A DNA stretch of 64,000 nt from PALSA-1003 sp963791945 (GTDB lineage Bacteria; Pseudomonadota; Gammaproteobacteria; Burkholderiales; Casimicrobiaceae), in the NCBI GenBank assembly GCA_963791945.1, contig CAWBUD010000003.1, forward strand, positions 248,001 through 312,000. The letters are read 5' to 3'. Below are positions 25,135 to 34,370 of this stretch, in pieces (the first letter of the stretch is position 1; every line of letters begins with the position of its first letter). A program made the translations under genes and the position numbers. The notes below the pieces were generated by a model, which searched no databases, was not told the origin of the DNA, and saw only the letters and a list, made by a program, of their open reading frames with translations.

Positions 25135-26072
25135 CCACCGAGCCGCGACCGAGAATCGGGCTCGCCCTGGGCAGCGGCTCGGCGCGCGGCTGGTCGCACA
25201 TCGGGGTATTGCGTGCGCTCGCCGACCAGAGCATCGCCGCCGACGTCGTCGCCGGTTGCTCGATGGGCGCCATCGTCGGCGCGGCTTACGCGGCCGGCCG
25301 GATCGAACAGCTCCAAACCTGGGCGCTCGCGCTCGACCGCATAGGCGTCTTCGGGCTGATCGACCTGGGGCTGCGCGGTGGGCTGATCAAAGGCAACAGG
25401 CTGCTCGATTTCTTTCACGAGCACGTCGCCGCGGGATGCGAGTTTTCGGAACTGTCGGTGTCCTTCGGCGTGGTCGCGACCGACCTCGCTTCCGGGGAGG
25501 AGGTGTGGTTACGCGAGGGCAAGGTGTCCGATGCCGTGCGCGCGTCCTGCGCCGTCCCTGGATTGTTCCAACCGGTGTGGCGCGATGCTTCCTTCCTCGT
25601 CGACGGGAGCCTCGTCAACCCCATACCCGTCTCGCTGTGTCGCGCCATGGGCGCGGACGTGGTCATCGCCGTCGATCCCGGGTCGGACCGCATCAGGAGC
25701 TTCACCCCTGTCGAGAAGGTTGCCTCCGGCGGCAGCTCGTATCGAGGCTGGCTTCGGGGTGCCCTCATGCGCTGGCGCTCCGGTGCTGTCGACGCCGCGG
25801 GCCATCGGCGTGCTTCCATCCCGCTGCCGTCGATGAGCGATACTTTCCTGAGCGCCATCGCCATCATGCAGGAAGGAATCGCCCACCGACGGCTCGCGGT
25901 CGAGCCGCCGGACGTGCTTCTCACGCCGCGTCTCGGACCGCTGGGACCCTTCGAATACCACCGCGCGGCGCTCGCGATCGAGGAGGGCCGAACGGCCGTC
26001 GCGGCGATGCTGGGCGATATTCGCGCCGCGTTGACCCGGGCGCACCGCCTGAGCCCGATCGATACGCACTAA
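25131..26072 (+). CDS. Patatin-like phospholipase (RssA-like)
   Basis: A 313-residue patatin-like serine hydrolase of the bacterial RssA/YjjU type. The oxyanion-hole motif GLALGSGSARGWSHIGVLRA is at the N-terminus, the nucleophile elbow G-x-S-x-G is GCSMGAIVGAAYAAG (Ser near residue 44), and the dyad partner DG is in FLVDGSLVNPIPVSL near residue 160. It has no signal peptide or membrane span and is probably a cytosolic lipid esterase. The ATG overlaps the SDR stop. Its 3' end overlaps the end of the convergent cyclase gene by a few bases. Confidence 0.9.
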   Translation: MTTEPRPRIGLALGSGSARGWSHIGVLRALADQSIAADVVAGCSMGAIVGAAYAAGRIEQLQTWALALDRIGVFGLIDLGLRGGLIKGNRLLDFFHEHVAAGCEFSELSVSFGVVATDLASGEEVWLREGKVSDAVRASCAVPGLFQPVWRDASFLVDGSLVNPIPVSLCRAMGADVVIAVDPGSDRIRSFTPVEKVASGGSSYRGWLRGALMRWRSGAVDAAGHRRASIPLPSMSDTFLSAIAIMQEGIAHRRLAVEPPDVLLTPRLGPLGPFEYHRAALAIEEGRTAVAAMLGDIRAALTRAHRLSPIDTH

Positions 26073-28129
26073 TCCTTCAGTCGTCCCATCGCCTCCTCCA
26101 GCAGCCGGATCGCGTCGGCCCGGCCCTTGTCGCTGAGTCGAGCCTTATCGATGATGAGGAGGAGGCCGTCCTGCTCCTGGCGGATGACTCGTCCTTTGAA
26201 CTGAGTCTCGTCGTGAAGACCGACCACGCGGTAGGTCTTCACCGGCGTCGGGAAGCCCTTGACCGTGATCGTACCGGTCTCCTCGGCAATCACGGAGTCC
26301 TTGACCAGGGCGTAGGTCTCGTGCGCGAGCAGGATGCCGCCGAGATCGGCGTGCGACTGCAGTCGCGCCGCCAGATTCACCTCGTTGCCGATGATCGTGT
26401 AGTCGACGCGATCGTCGCTGCCGAAGTTTCCCACCGTGCAGAAGCCGGTATTGACGCCGATTCTGAGCTGGAAGACGTGCTCCTGGCCGCGGTCCCGCCA
26501 CGCCGCCTGCAGATCCCTCATGCGCTGCTGCATCGCGATCGCCATCCTGACGCACGCGATGGCGTCTTCCCTCGGTCCGCGGGTCTCCGGATCGCCGAAG
26601 AACAGCATGATCGCGTCACCGATGAACTTATCGATGGTAGCCCCGTATTCGAGGGCGATCGACGACATCTCGCGCAGGTACTGGTTCAGGAGCGTGGTCA
26701 GTTCCTCCGATTCCAGGAGGTCGGTCGTTTCGGTGAAACCCGCGATGTCGGAGAAGAAGATCGTCAGTTTCTTGCGCTGCGACGTCACCTCGACGTTCTT
26801 CTCGCCGCTGAAGATCGACCGGTAGAGTTGTGGCGAAAGATACTTCGACAGCTTCGAGGAGAGCGACTCGAGCATCTGATTCTTCTCGGTGACGGCTTTG
26901 CTCGCTTCCGCGGTTCGCTGGATTGCCTCCAGGAGCTTTTCCTCGGCCTGCTTGAGCTCGGTGACGTCCGTCATCACCGTCACGGTCCCGCTCGAAGCGA
27001 TGCGGCGCCGGACGACGCGGTAGACGCGACCGTCCGGGGTGTGATCCTCGAGCGCAGCGCCTGACGGGTTCCGCAAGCTCTCCAGGCGATGGGCAACCAG
27101 GGTATCGACGTCGCCGTCGCCGTAGTAGCCGTGCTCCGCGAGATAACGCAGCAGGTGAGCATACGGGCGACCCGGCTGGAGCAAGTCCCTCGGCACGGGA
27201 TAGAACTCGGCGAAACGGTCGTTGCACACGACGATGTTCAGGTCTTCGTCGGTATAGGCAAGGGCTCCGGCCATATTGTCCAACGCGATGAGGAGCTTCG
27301 CTTCGTTCGCGGCGAGGCTTTCCTCGGCTCGCTTGAGCTCGGTGATATCGGCGATCGCCGTCACCGTACCGCCCGGCGCTGCGCGCCGCCGGTAGACTTC
27401 GTAGGTTCGGCCCTGCGGCGTGCGGTCCTCGAAGGTCGTGCCCGCGGGGTTCCGCAGACTCTCCACCCGACGCGCCACGAGATCCTCGATGTTGCCCTTG
27501 CCGTAATAACCGTGCTCGGCGAGATAGCGCAGGAACTCAGGATATGGCCTGCCGCGCTGAAGCAACTCTTTCGGGGCATCGTACATCTCGGCGAACCGAT
27601 CGTTGCAGATCACGATGTCGAGCTGCTCGTCGGTGTACGCGAGCGCGCCCGGCATGTTGTCGAGCGCGACCTGGAGCTCGGCTTCCTTTCGGGCGGCCTG
27701 AGCTTCAGCGCGCTTGCGCGCGGTGATGTCGGTATAGGTGAGTACCAGGCCATCGCTCACGATGGGCGTGTACTGAACGTGCAGTATCTGTCCGGAGGGA
27801 AGCACATATTCGAGCTCGTGCGGCTCGCGTCGGAGGATCCGGTTCAGCCGCGACAGCGCATGCATTTCCACATCGCCCGAGCCGTAGTCGCCCCGCTGGG
27901 CATTGAAGCGATACAGCTCGACGAGCTCTGTGCCCGGTTTGCACAAGGCGGCGGGATACCCGCGCAATGTCCGGAAAGCCTTGTTGCTGGCGACCAGTCT
28001 GAGGTTCCGGTCGAAGATCGCGAAGCCGAAGTCGAAGGTGTCGAGGCCAGCACGAATCAGCCGTGTAAGCGCCTCCGAACTCGGCTGCGGCTTCGCTTCT
28101 TTCCGAGCGGTTTCCCTGGCCACGACCAA
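26069..28129 (-). CDS. Adenylate cyclase (class III) with three PAS domains
   Basis: A 686-residue soluble signalling protein. Three PAS-like domains occupy about residues 20-140, 150-270 and 280-400. The second and third are close duplicates (NDRFAEMYDAPKELLQRGRP versus NDRFAEFYPVPRDLLQPGRP). A helical linker leads to the cyclase domain at about 450-630. Class III residues are visible: metal-binding FFSDIAGF and GDAIMLFFGD, the adenine-selecting Lys in IDKFIGD, VDYTIIGNEVNLAARL with the transition-state Asn and Arg, so cyclic AMP is the expected product. The frame starts at TTG 28129 with GGGGGAG about 7 bp upstream; a GTG follows two codons later. It is convergent with the patatin gene. Confidence 0.9.
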   Translation of the reverse strand: MVVARETARKEAKPQPSSEALTRLIRAGLDTFDFGFAIFDRNLRLVASNKAFRTLRGYPAALCKPGTELVELYRFNAQRGDYGSGDVEMHALSRLNRILRREPHELEYVLPSGQILHVQYTPIVSDGLVLTYTDITARKRAEAQAARKEAELQVALDNMPGALAYTDEQLDIVICNDRFAEMYDAPKELLQRGRPYPEFLRYLAEHGYYGKGNIEDLVARRVESLRNPAGTTFEDRTPQGRTYEVYRRRAAPGGTVTAIADITELKRAEESLAANEAKLLIALDNMAGALAYTDEDLNIVVCNDRFAEFYPVPRDLLQPGRPYAHLLRYLAEHGYYGDGDVDTLVAHRLESLRNPSGAALEDHTPDGRVYRVVRRRIASSGTVTVMTDVTELKQAEEKLLEAIQRTAEASKAVTEKNQMLESLSSKLSKYLSPQLYRSIFSGEKNVEVTSQRKKLTIFFSDIAGFTETTDLLESEELTTLLNQYLREMSSIALEYGATIDKFIGDAIMLFFGDPETRGPREDAIACVRMAIAMQQRMRDLQAAWRDRGQEHVFQLRIGVNTGFCTVGNFGSDDRVDYTIIGNEVNLAARLQSHADLGGILLAHETYALVKDSVIAEETGTITVKGFPTPVKTYRVVGLHDETQFKGRVIRQEQDGLLLIIDKARLSDKGRADAIRLLEEAMGRLKD

Positions 28130-28653
28130 GCTTCACTCCCCCGAAAAAACCGGCGAAAGCGCCGCATGGCAGCTTCGATCCTCCCACCAGCGGGCGGCCT
28201 ATCGCGGCAGCATTCTAGCCCGAATTCCGTCACGGCCGACGGCGCGCCGGAATCGCGGAATCTGCACTGCTCCCGCAGGTGTTCGAAGCACGCTGCAATC
28301 GAGCGACGTTACGCCGCGGCACCCGAGCTTCGATGGAGAGCGACCTCAACTGCATGAGGCCCCTCTGGGCCCGCGGCAGCCGACGTATCTTGTGATCCGG
28401 CGGCGGGAAAGTCCGCCGGGACGAGTCTGATTCTCGCGTAAGCGCGGCGAGCACGCGCCATAGGAACCCTCCCTACGCCCGAACTGAAGCGCGGGCACTG
28501 GCGAAACTGCTTGAAAAAGGTCGGCGCATCGAACGGCCGTTGATCTGCGTCAAGCAGCGGCGTCAAGGCGACGTCTACACTTTGAACATAGTGGGGCGGT
28601 CCTTCCCTTCCGTTCGCGATCAAGCCGCTCCTGGAGCGCCGAAAGGTATCGAT
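28130..28653. other. 524-bp intergenic region between the cyclase and CBS genes
   Basis: Shared upstream region of the two divergent genes. I see no convincing coding sequence in it. The right-hand part carries the Fnr-like promoter described at 28540-28581; the left 400 bp have no element I can support beyond the ribosome site of the cyclase gene. Confidence 0.6.
28540..28581 (+). promoter_or_regulatory. Fnr/Anr-type box with a -10 element in class II position
   Basis: TTGATCTGCGTCAA at 28540-28553 matches the Fnr/Anr consensus TTGAT-N4-(A/G)TCAA. TACACT at 28576-28581 is an acceptable -10 hexamer. A start about 7 bp after it (near 28588) would put the box centre at -41.5, the standard class II Fnr geometry. 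This suggests that the CBS gene and ppdK are induced at low oxygen. Confidence 0.65.
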
Positions 28654-29127
28654 ATGCCAATCGCAGATCTGTGCAATCGCGATGTGATTTGCGCGGCGCT
28701 TGAAACGACCGTGGCGGCCGCCGCCAAGCTTATGCGCCAGCATCACGTCGGCGACGTGGTCGTTGTCGACAAGCCTGACGCCGAGCGCATGCCCATAGGC
28801 ATCGTCACCGATCGCGATATCGTCGTCGAGGTCGTGGCCCTCGGAGTCGATCCGAACACGGTAACGCTCGGCGACCTGATGTCATGGGGCGGTCTCGTGA
28901 CAGTGCAGGAGTCGGACAGCTACGTCGCCACCCTGAGACTCATGAACGCCAAGGGGATCCGGCGGCTGCCGGTCATCAATAGAGCGGGCATTCTGGTAGG
29001 GATTGTCAGCATCGATGATCTGCTGCCGAGATTTGTCGCCGAGCTCTCTGAGCTGGCGGAGCTCGCAGCGCACGGCAGGCAACGCGAAGAGCAAACAAGG
29101 CCCTCGCCCGTGCAGAGCTCCGATTGA
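28654..29127 (+). CDS. CBS-domain pair protein upstream of PPDK
   Basis: A 157-residue protein with two CBS domains: MPIADLCNRDVICAALETTV to about 65, with MPIGIVTDRDIVVEVVALGV, then TLGDLMSWGGLVTVQESDSY to about 130, with ILVGIVSIDDLLPRFVAELS. The C-terminal 25 residues are a charged tail. CBS pairs sense adenine nucleotides. The gene lies 14 bp before ppdK behind an Fnr-like promoter, so it may sense energy charge and modulate the dikinase or simply belong to the same low-oxygen regulon. Start at 28654 follows GAAAGG at a suitable distance. Confidence 0.88.
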   Translation: MPIADLCNRDVICAALETTVAAAAKLMRQHHVGDVVVVDKPDAERMPIGIVTDRDIVVEVVALGVDPNTVTLGDLMSWGGLVTVQESDSYVATLRLMNAKGIRRLPVINRAGILVGIVSIDDLLPRFVAELSELAELAAHGRQREEQTRPSPVQSSD

Positions 29128-29141
29128 GAACGGTGGTGTAA

Positions 29142-31973
29142 ATGAATCCGCAACGACTCGTCTGTACGTTCGAAGAGGGCGATCCAAGCGACAAGATGAA
29201 TCTCGGAGGAAAAGGGGCGAACCTCTGCGCTATGACGCAGATCGGTCTCAACGTTCCGTCCGGCTTCGTCATCACGGCAGCGGCTTGCCTCGCATACCTG
29301 GAACACAACCGCCTTCCCGAAGGGCTGATGGCCGAGGTGCGAGCGCATATCGCGCGGCTCGAGCGCAAGTCGGGCAAAGGCTTCGGCGACGGGACGAACC
29401 CGCTGCTGGTCTCGGTGCGCTCGGGCTCGGCCATGTCGATGCCCGGGATGATGGATACGATCCTGAACCTGGGGCTCAATGCCCGGACGCTGCAGGGTCT
29501 GATCGAGTCCACCGGTAATCCCCGCTTCGCCTATGACGCCTGGCGCCGCTTCATTCAGCTGTACAGCAAGATTGCCATGGGCGTCGCAGACGAGCCGTTC
29601 GATGGTGCGATGGCAGAGGTCAAGCGGAAGTATGGAGCCCTGCAAGACGTCGATCTCGACGCGGCCGCGCTGCAAGACCTGGCCGAGCGGTTCCTAGCGA
29701 TATGCCGTGAGCAGACCGGCGAAGCGTTCCCCGCCGATCCCTACGATCAGCTCGAGCGAGCGATAGGCGCCGTGTTCCGCTCCTGGAATGGCAAACGGGC
29801 TGTCGATTACCGGAAGCAGTTCCGGATCACCAAGGCGATGGCGAACGGCACTGCGGTCAATATCGTGACCATGGTATTCGGGAACATGGGCGAGGACTCG
29901 GCGACCGGCGTCGGCTTCACGCGCAACCCAGCCACCGGCGAGAACGTGATCTATGGCGAATACCTGACGAACGCCCAAGGCGAGGACGTCGTCGCCGGCA
30001 TCCGCACACCGAAGCCGATTGCGCTGCTGGCGCAGGAGATGCCAGACATGTATCGCGAGCTCATCGAGCTTCGCGACCGCCTGGAGGAGCATTACAGGGA
30101 GGTACAGGATTTCGAATTCACGATCGAGAAGGGACGGCTCTATTGCCTGCAGACGCGCAACGGCAAGATGAACGCGCGCGCCCTGGTGGTCACGTCGGTG
30201 GAGATGGTTGGCAACGGCATCATCTCGAAGCCCCGGGCACTCATGCGAATCGCCCCTGCGCTGCTCGATCAGCTGCTGGTCCCGACCCTCGACCCGAAGC
30301 ACAGAGTCCAAGCACTGGCGCAGGGCCTGGCTGCCTCCCCCGGCGCCGCATCGGGTCGGATCGTCTTCGACGCCGACACCGCCGAGCAGCGCGGTCGTGC
30401 AGGCGAGAAGGTGATTCTCGTGCGCGAGGAGACCAAACCGGAAGATATCCACGGCTTTTTCGCCGCCCAGGGGATCCTCACCGCTCGTGGCGGCAAGACT
30501 TCGCACGCCGCAGTCGTCGCGCGCGGCATGGGCAAGCCTTGCGTGTCCGGCTGCGACGCCATCCGGATCGACGTCCGCGAGCGGTGCGCGCAAGTGGGTG
30601 GAACCACCTTCCACGAAGGCGATTTCATCACCATCGACGGCACGACGGGAAATGTCTATCCGGGGCAGATCCCTACGGTAGAGGCCGAATTCTTCGCAGA
30701 GCTTGCGACGCTGCTGTCCTGGGCGGACGACGCGGCAAGGTTGCGCGTTCTGGCCAATGCCGATACGCCGCGCGATGCAGCTCGTGCACGGCAATACGGC
30801 GCAATGGGCATCGGGCTCTGCCGCACCGAGCGGATGTTCAACGATCCGCAACGATTGCCCATCGTTCAGGAGATGATCCTCGCCGACACAGTGGACGCGC
30901 GCCGCGCGGCGCTCGACAAACTGTTGCCGATTCAGCGCGGCGATTTCAAGACGCTGTTCAAGGCGATGGCCGGCCTTCCGGTGACCGTGCGGTTGCTCGA
31001 TCCGCCGATGCACGAGTTCCTCCCCACGACCGAGCAGCTGGAATTCGAGATCAGCCATCTACACCACCTGAAGCGCATGGCCCGCTCGATTACCGAGCTT
31101 CCCGACACGCTGAGGCTGCTCGATGCGGAATTGCCGCGCGAGTATGTCGAGAGCCTGGGCAAATTGCAGGCAAGCCTCGCGAAGTGCCAGGAAACGCACC
31201 GCGACGACGCCCTCCTCGCCAACCGAGAGGCGATGCTGAAGAAAGTTCACCTGCTCGGCGAGGTCAATCCCATGCTCGGTCACCGTGGTGTCCGGCTGGG
31301 AATCACCTACCCGGAAATCTACGAGATGCAGATCCGGGCGATACTCGAGGCGGCAGCCCAGTGCAAGCAAGAGGGCATTGAAGCGCATCCTGAGATCATG
31401 GTGCCGCAAGTCTGCGACGCCGAGGAGCTCGAGCGCGTGAAGGCGCTCGTCGATGCGGCAAAAGCGGATATCGAGGCGCGCTACGGCGTGGAGCTGCGCT
31501 TCAAGTTCGGCAGCATGGTGGAGGTTGTTCGCGCCTGCCTCGATGCATCGGGCCTCGCCAAGGTGGCGGAATTCTTCTCATTCGGCACCAACGACCTTAC
31601 CCAGGCGACATTCTCGTTCTCGCGCGAGGATGCCGAAAACAAGTTCCTGCCGCAGTACGTCACGGACGGAATCCTGCCGGACAATCCCTTCGAAGCGCTG
31701 GATGTCAAGGGCGTCGGACGCCTGATGAAGCTTGCCATCGACGAAGGGCGCAATGCGCGTCCCGACCTAGTGATCGGCATCTGCGGCGAGCATGGAGGAC
31801 ACCCGGAGTCCATCGCGTTCTGCGACGACGCGGGGCTCGATTACGTCTCCTGCTCTGCGCCACGGGTGCCGATCGCCCGCCTCGCCGCCGCGCAGGCCAA
31901 GCTCCGCCGGGACGATCAGACGCGCACCGGGACGAGCGATTCGACGACGGAACCGCACCTGCAGGCTGCATAG
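29142..31973 (+). CDS. ppdK: Pyruvate, phosphate dikinase
   Basis: A 943-residue enzyme that interconverts ATP, phosphate and pyruvate with AMP, pyrophosphate and phosphoenolpyruvate, useful when ATP is scarce or for gluconeogenesis. The nucleotide-binding N-terminus (NLGGKGANLCAMTQIGLNVP, and VRSGSAMSMPGMMDTILNLG) is followed by the swivelling phosphohistidine domain GGKTSHAAVVARGMGKPCV with His455. The TIM-barrel PEP-binding domain comes last, with GVGFTRNPATGE earlier and GTNDLTQATFSFSRED and GICGEHGG (Cys near 881) near the end. The protein is some 70 residues longer than the Clostridium enzyme, partly from a C-terminal tail. It is cotranscribed with the CBS gene. Confidence 0.95.
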   Translation: MNPQRLVCTFEEGDPSDKMNLGGKGANLCAMTQIGLNVPSGFVITAAACLAYLEHNRLPEGLMAEVRAHIARLERKSGKGFGDGTNPLLVSVRSGSAMSMPGMMDTILNLGLNARTLQGLIESTGNPRFAYDAWRRFIQLYSKIAMGVADEPFDGAMAEVKRKYGALQDVDLDAAALQDLAERFLAICREQTGEAFPADPYDQLERAIGAVFRSWNGKRAVDYRKQFRITKAMANGTAVNIVTMVFGNMGEDSATGVGFTRNPATGENVIYGEYLTNAQGEDVVAGIRTPKPIALLAQEMPDMYRELIELRDRLEEHYREVQDFEFTIEKGRLYCLQTRNGKMNARALVVTSVEMVGNGIISKPRALMRIAPALLDQLLVPTLDPKHRVQALAQGLAASPGAASGRIVFDADTAEQRGRAGEKVILVREETKPEDIHGFFAAQGILTARGGKTSHAAVVARGMGKPCVSGCDAIRIDVRERCAQVGGTTFHEGDFITIDGTTGNVYPGQIPTVEAEFFAELATLLSWADDAARLRVLANADTPRDAARARQYGAMGIGLCRTERMFNDPQRLPIVQEMILADTVDARRAALDKLLPIQRGDFKTLFKAMAGLPVTVRLLDPPMHEFLPTTEQLEFEISHLHHLKRMARSITELPDTLRLLDAELPREYVESLGKLQASLAKCQETHRDDALLANREAMLKKVHLLGEVNPMLGHRGVRLGITYPEIYEMQIRAILEAAAQCKQEGIEAHPEIMVPQVCDAEELERVKALVDAAKADIEARYGVELRFKFGSMVEVVRACLDASGLAKVAEFFSFGTNDLTQATFSFSREDAENKFLPQYVTDGILPDNPFEALDVKGVGRLMKLAIDEGRNARPDLVIGICGEHGGHPESIAFCDDAGLDYVSCSAPRVPIARLAAAQAKLRRDDQTRTGTSDSTTEPHLQAA

Positions 31974-32028
31974 GCGCGGGGCGGCTGTCGGGCCCGGCAT
32001 CGCGCCGATTGCGCTCCTGCTCAAGCGG

Positions 32029-33501
32029 TCAGAGGCCGCTCGCGACTTTACGGAAGTGGTACCCCAGAATGGAAAGCTCGATGGCGGCGGGCAGTTTTCG
32101 CGGGCTTGCGAACAACGTCGAGCCTATGAGCATCCAGTAGCGGCTGCGCCCGGGATGGCATATCCCGAGCAGCCACAGCGACTTGACAAACGCCTTCACG
32201 TCCGCAGCAGAGGGCCCCAGTCTGGGCCCCCGTGGCTCGAAGGAACGCAGAAAAGCACGAATGCGCCGGTAGTAGTTGCGAGGAGCATAGAGCTTGCGCA
32301 TGAGTTCGCGGTATTCCGAGATCAGCAGGTCGCGGTCCAGGCGAGTGACGAAATTGAGCACGGCATCGGTATTGTTGCCGCAGCTTTCGGCAAGAATCCG
32401 TCCTTCGCGAGCGAGTCGTTTATACAGCGCGGTCTGCGGCAATGCAGTAAGCAGTCCGACCATCGCAGTGACCACGCCGGTGCGCTGGATGAAGTCGAAC
32501 TGCAGCGTAAAGATATCCTCGGGATCGGAATCAAAACCGACGATGAACCCGCCCATCACTTCGAGCCCGGCGTGCTGCAGCGTCCGCACCGATTCCGCGA
32601 GATCGCGCTTGCGGTTCTGCGACTTGCCGCACTCCGCGAGACTCTCGGCCGCCGGGGTTTCGATACCGAGGAATACCTTCTTGAAACCGGCCCGGACCAT
32701 CAGCTCGCACAGCTCGGGGTAGTCCGCGAGATTGACCGATGCCTCGGTCAGGAACCCTATCGTCGGCCGAGCGGCTTCGCGCCACGCGATCAGCGCCTTC
32801 AGGAGCTCCTTGGCATGCTTCCGATGGCCGATGAAGTTGTCGTCGACGATGAAAACCATGTCCCTCCAGCCCGCGCTGCGCAAAGCTTCCAGCTCGCGCA
32901 CGACCTGAGCCGGCCCCTTGGTCCTTGGGACGCGGCCGTTCATCACGACGATATCGCAGAACTCGCATTCGAACGGACAGCCTCGCGAGAACTGCACGGG
33001 CATGGTGACGTAATCGCGCAGATCGATGAGGTCCCAGCGCGGCACCGGCGTCGTATGCACGTCGGGCCAGGCCTCCGCGCGGTAGACGGACTGTAGCTCG
33101 CCTCGCTGCATATCGGCCACGAGCTGATCGATCACCCCCTCCGCCTCGCCGAGGACGAAATGGCGGATCTCGGAAAATTCCCGGTGGCCGGTCGTGAACA
33201 ACGGTCCGCCTGCGACAATCGTCTTACCCAGCGCGGAACATCGAGCGGCGACCTCGTGGGCCGATTCCTTGTGCACAATCATTCCGCTCATGAACACGTA
33301 GTCGGCGGCGCGTATTTGATCGTCGGTGAGGACGCCTACGTTGAGGTCGACGAGATGCAGGTTCCAGTCGCGCGGAAGCATTGCCGCAACGGTGAGCAGG
33401 CCCAGCGGCGGAAAAGCGCACTTCTTGGAAACGAACTTCAACACATGCTTGAAGCTCCAGAAGCTGTCGGGATTGCGCGGGTAGACGAGAAGCACGTTCA
33501 T
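32029..33501 (-). CDS. B12-binding radical SAM protein (DUF4070 type)
   Basis: A 490-residue protein. The N-terminal third is a Rossmann-like cobalamin-binding domain (MNVLLVYPRNPDSFWSFKHV, later DYVFMSGMIVHKESAHEVAA and VAGGPLFTTGHREF). The radical SAM core begins at about residue 170 with the cluster motif CPFECEFCDI (C-x3-C-x2-C) and includes VFIVDDNFIGHRKHAKELLK and MGGFIVGFDSDPEDIFTLQF. The C-terminus matches the DUF4070 extension seen in relatives of the hopanoid 2-methylase HpnP. Such enzymes do methyl transfer or other C-C chemistry on unactivated carbons. The start at 33501 gives the conserved MNVLLVYP. It is convergent with ppdK and lies between two Fnr-like promoters. Substrate unknown. 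Confidence 0.85.
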   Translation of the reverse strand: MNVLLVYPRNPDSFWSFKHVLKFVSKKCAFPPLGLLTVAAMLPRDWNLHLVDLNVGVLTDDQIRAADYVFMSGMIVHKESAHEVAARCSALGKTIVAGGPLFTTGHREFSEIRHFVLGEAEGVIDQLVADMQRGELQSVYRAEAWPDVHTTPVPRWDLIDLRDYVTMPVQFSRGCPFECEFCDIVVMNGRVPRTKGPAQVVRELEALRSAGWRDMVFIVDDNFIGHRKHAKELLKALIAWREAARPTIGFLTEASVNLADYPELCELMVRAGFKKVFLGIETPAAESLAECGKSQNRKRDLAESVRTLQHAGLEVMGGFIVGFDSDPEDIFTLQFDFIQRTGVVTAMVGLLTALPQTALYKRLAREGRILAESCGNNTDAVLNFVTRLDRDLLISEYRELMRKLYAPRNYYRRIRAFLRSFEPRGPRLGPSAADVKAFVKSLWLLGICHPGRSRYWMLIGSTLFASPRKLPAAIELSILGYHFRKVASGL

Positions 33502-33740
33502 GACTGCTATCACCTCGATCCGCAAGGCAAGTTCGCGACGGACAATCACCGGCTCGCCGGCGAGCCTCGCACAAAGATCTCTGGAACGTAACGACCGGTC
33601 ACCGTTCCGCGGGTCCGGATCCGCACAGCTCGCCGACCATGCAGCGAACGTACACAACGACCGCGGCTTCGGCGGCTAAATCCGGCGGATGCTGCGGCCG
33701 GCGCCCTTTGCACGACTGCCGATGTCTTCCAGCAGGCCGG

Positions 33741-34235
33741 CTACTTGCGCCGCGCGCGTCGAGGGCTTCGCGCGGTTCTCTTGGCCGCCGTGCTCGGGCG
33801 CTCCCGCGTCGCCTCGTAGACGTTTGCCCGCGCTCGCTTCCGCAACGCGCTCTTGATAGCCTTTAGTGCCCTGCGCACCGACCTCTCAACCTCTTTCGCT
33901 GCCTCTCGAGCCGCTTGCGCCGCCTTGGTCGCCTCGCTCATAGCCGATAGCAGGACTTCATCCGCGGCGCGTGCAATCGTGCCCGCCGCGATGCTGCTCT
34001 GCCTCACACCGGACCGGGCGACGTTGCGGGCCGCCTTGCTCGCCGCACGGGCCGCGCTTACCGGCTCAGCCTTGCTTGACCTGACGGCGTTCTTGACGGC
34101 GTTCCACGCCTCCTGCGTTGCGAGCTCAGCCTCGTTCAGGCTGCCGCGCTTCGCATCGGCCCGAGGCGCACGCGACCTCTGTCCGACGCTCTTGACGCCG
34201 GTCCGAGTGACTTCTGTTGCCCTTTGCTCCGACAT
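33741..34235 (-). CDS. Histone H1-like Ala/Arg/Lys-rich protein
   Basis: A 164-residue, strongly basic protein. The middle is Ala-rich helix (ARAASKAARNVARSGVRQSS, AMSEATKAAQAAREAAKEVE) and the C-terminus is a run of basic SPRR/KRT-like motifs (STAAKRTARSPRRARRK). The composition resembles bacterial histone H1-like proteins and the phasin-like and nucleoid proteins of Betaproteobacteria. It has no recognisable domain beyond this. A Fnr-type box with a good -10 lies just upstream, pointing to low-oxygen induction. The start at 34235 is the first ATG after that promoter. Confidence 0.6.
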   Translation of the reverse strand: MSEQRATEVTRTGVKSVGQRSRAPRADAKRGSLNEAELATQEAWNAVKNAVRSSKAEPVSAARAASKAARNVARSGVRQSSIAAGTIARAADEVLLSAMSEATKAAQAAREAAKEVERSVRRALKAIKSALRKRARANVYEATRERPSTAAKRTARSPRRARRK

Positions 34236-34280
34236 ATCTGCCTCGCTGCGGCTTTCGCAGCACGGTCGCAAGAAGCGCTC

Positions 34281-34322
34281 ATGATAGCTACCGCAACCTC
34301 GCGCGGGCTTGACCTTGGTCAA
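34281..34322 (-). promoter_or_regulatory. Fnr/Anr-type box with a -10 element in class II position
   Basis: On the minus strand, the box at 34322-34309 reads TTGACCAAGGTCAA: a perfect 14-bp palindrome around a two-base centre and a good match to TTGAY-N4-RTCAA. TATCAT at 34286-34281 is a near-consensus -10. Its expected start near 34274 puts the box centre at -41.5, the same geometry as the 28540 promoter. It should drive the histone-like gene. Confidence 0.65.
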
Positions 34323-34370
34323 TACTCCTGATCAATACGCGATTTCGACTGCGGTCGACCTTAGACGACG

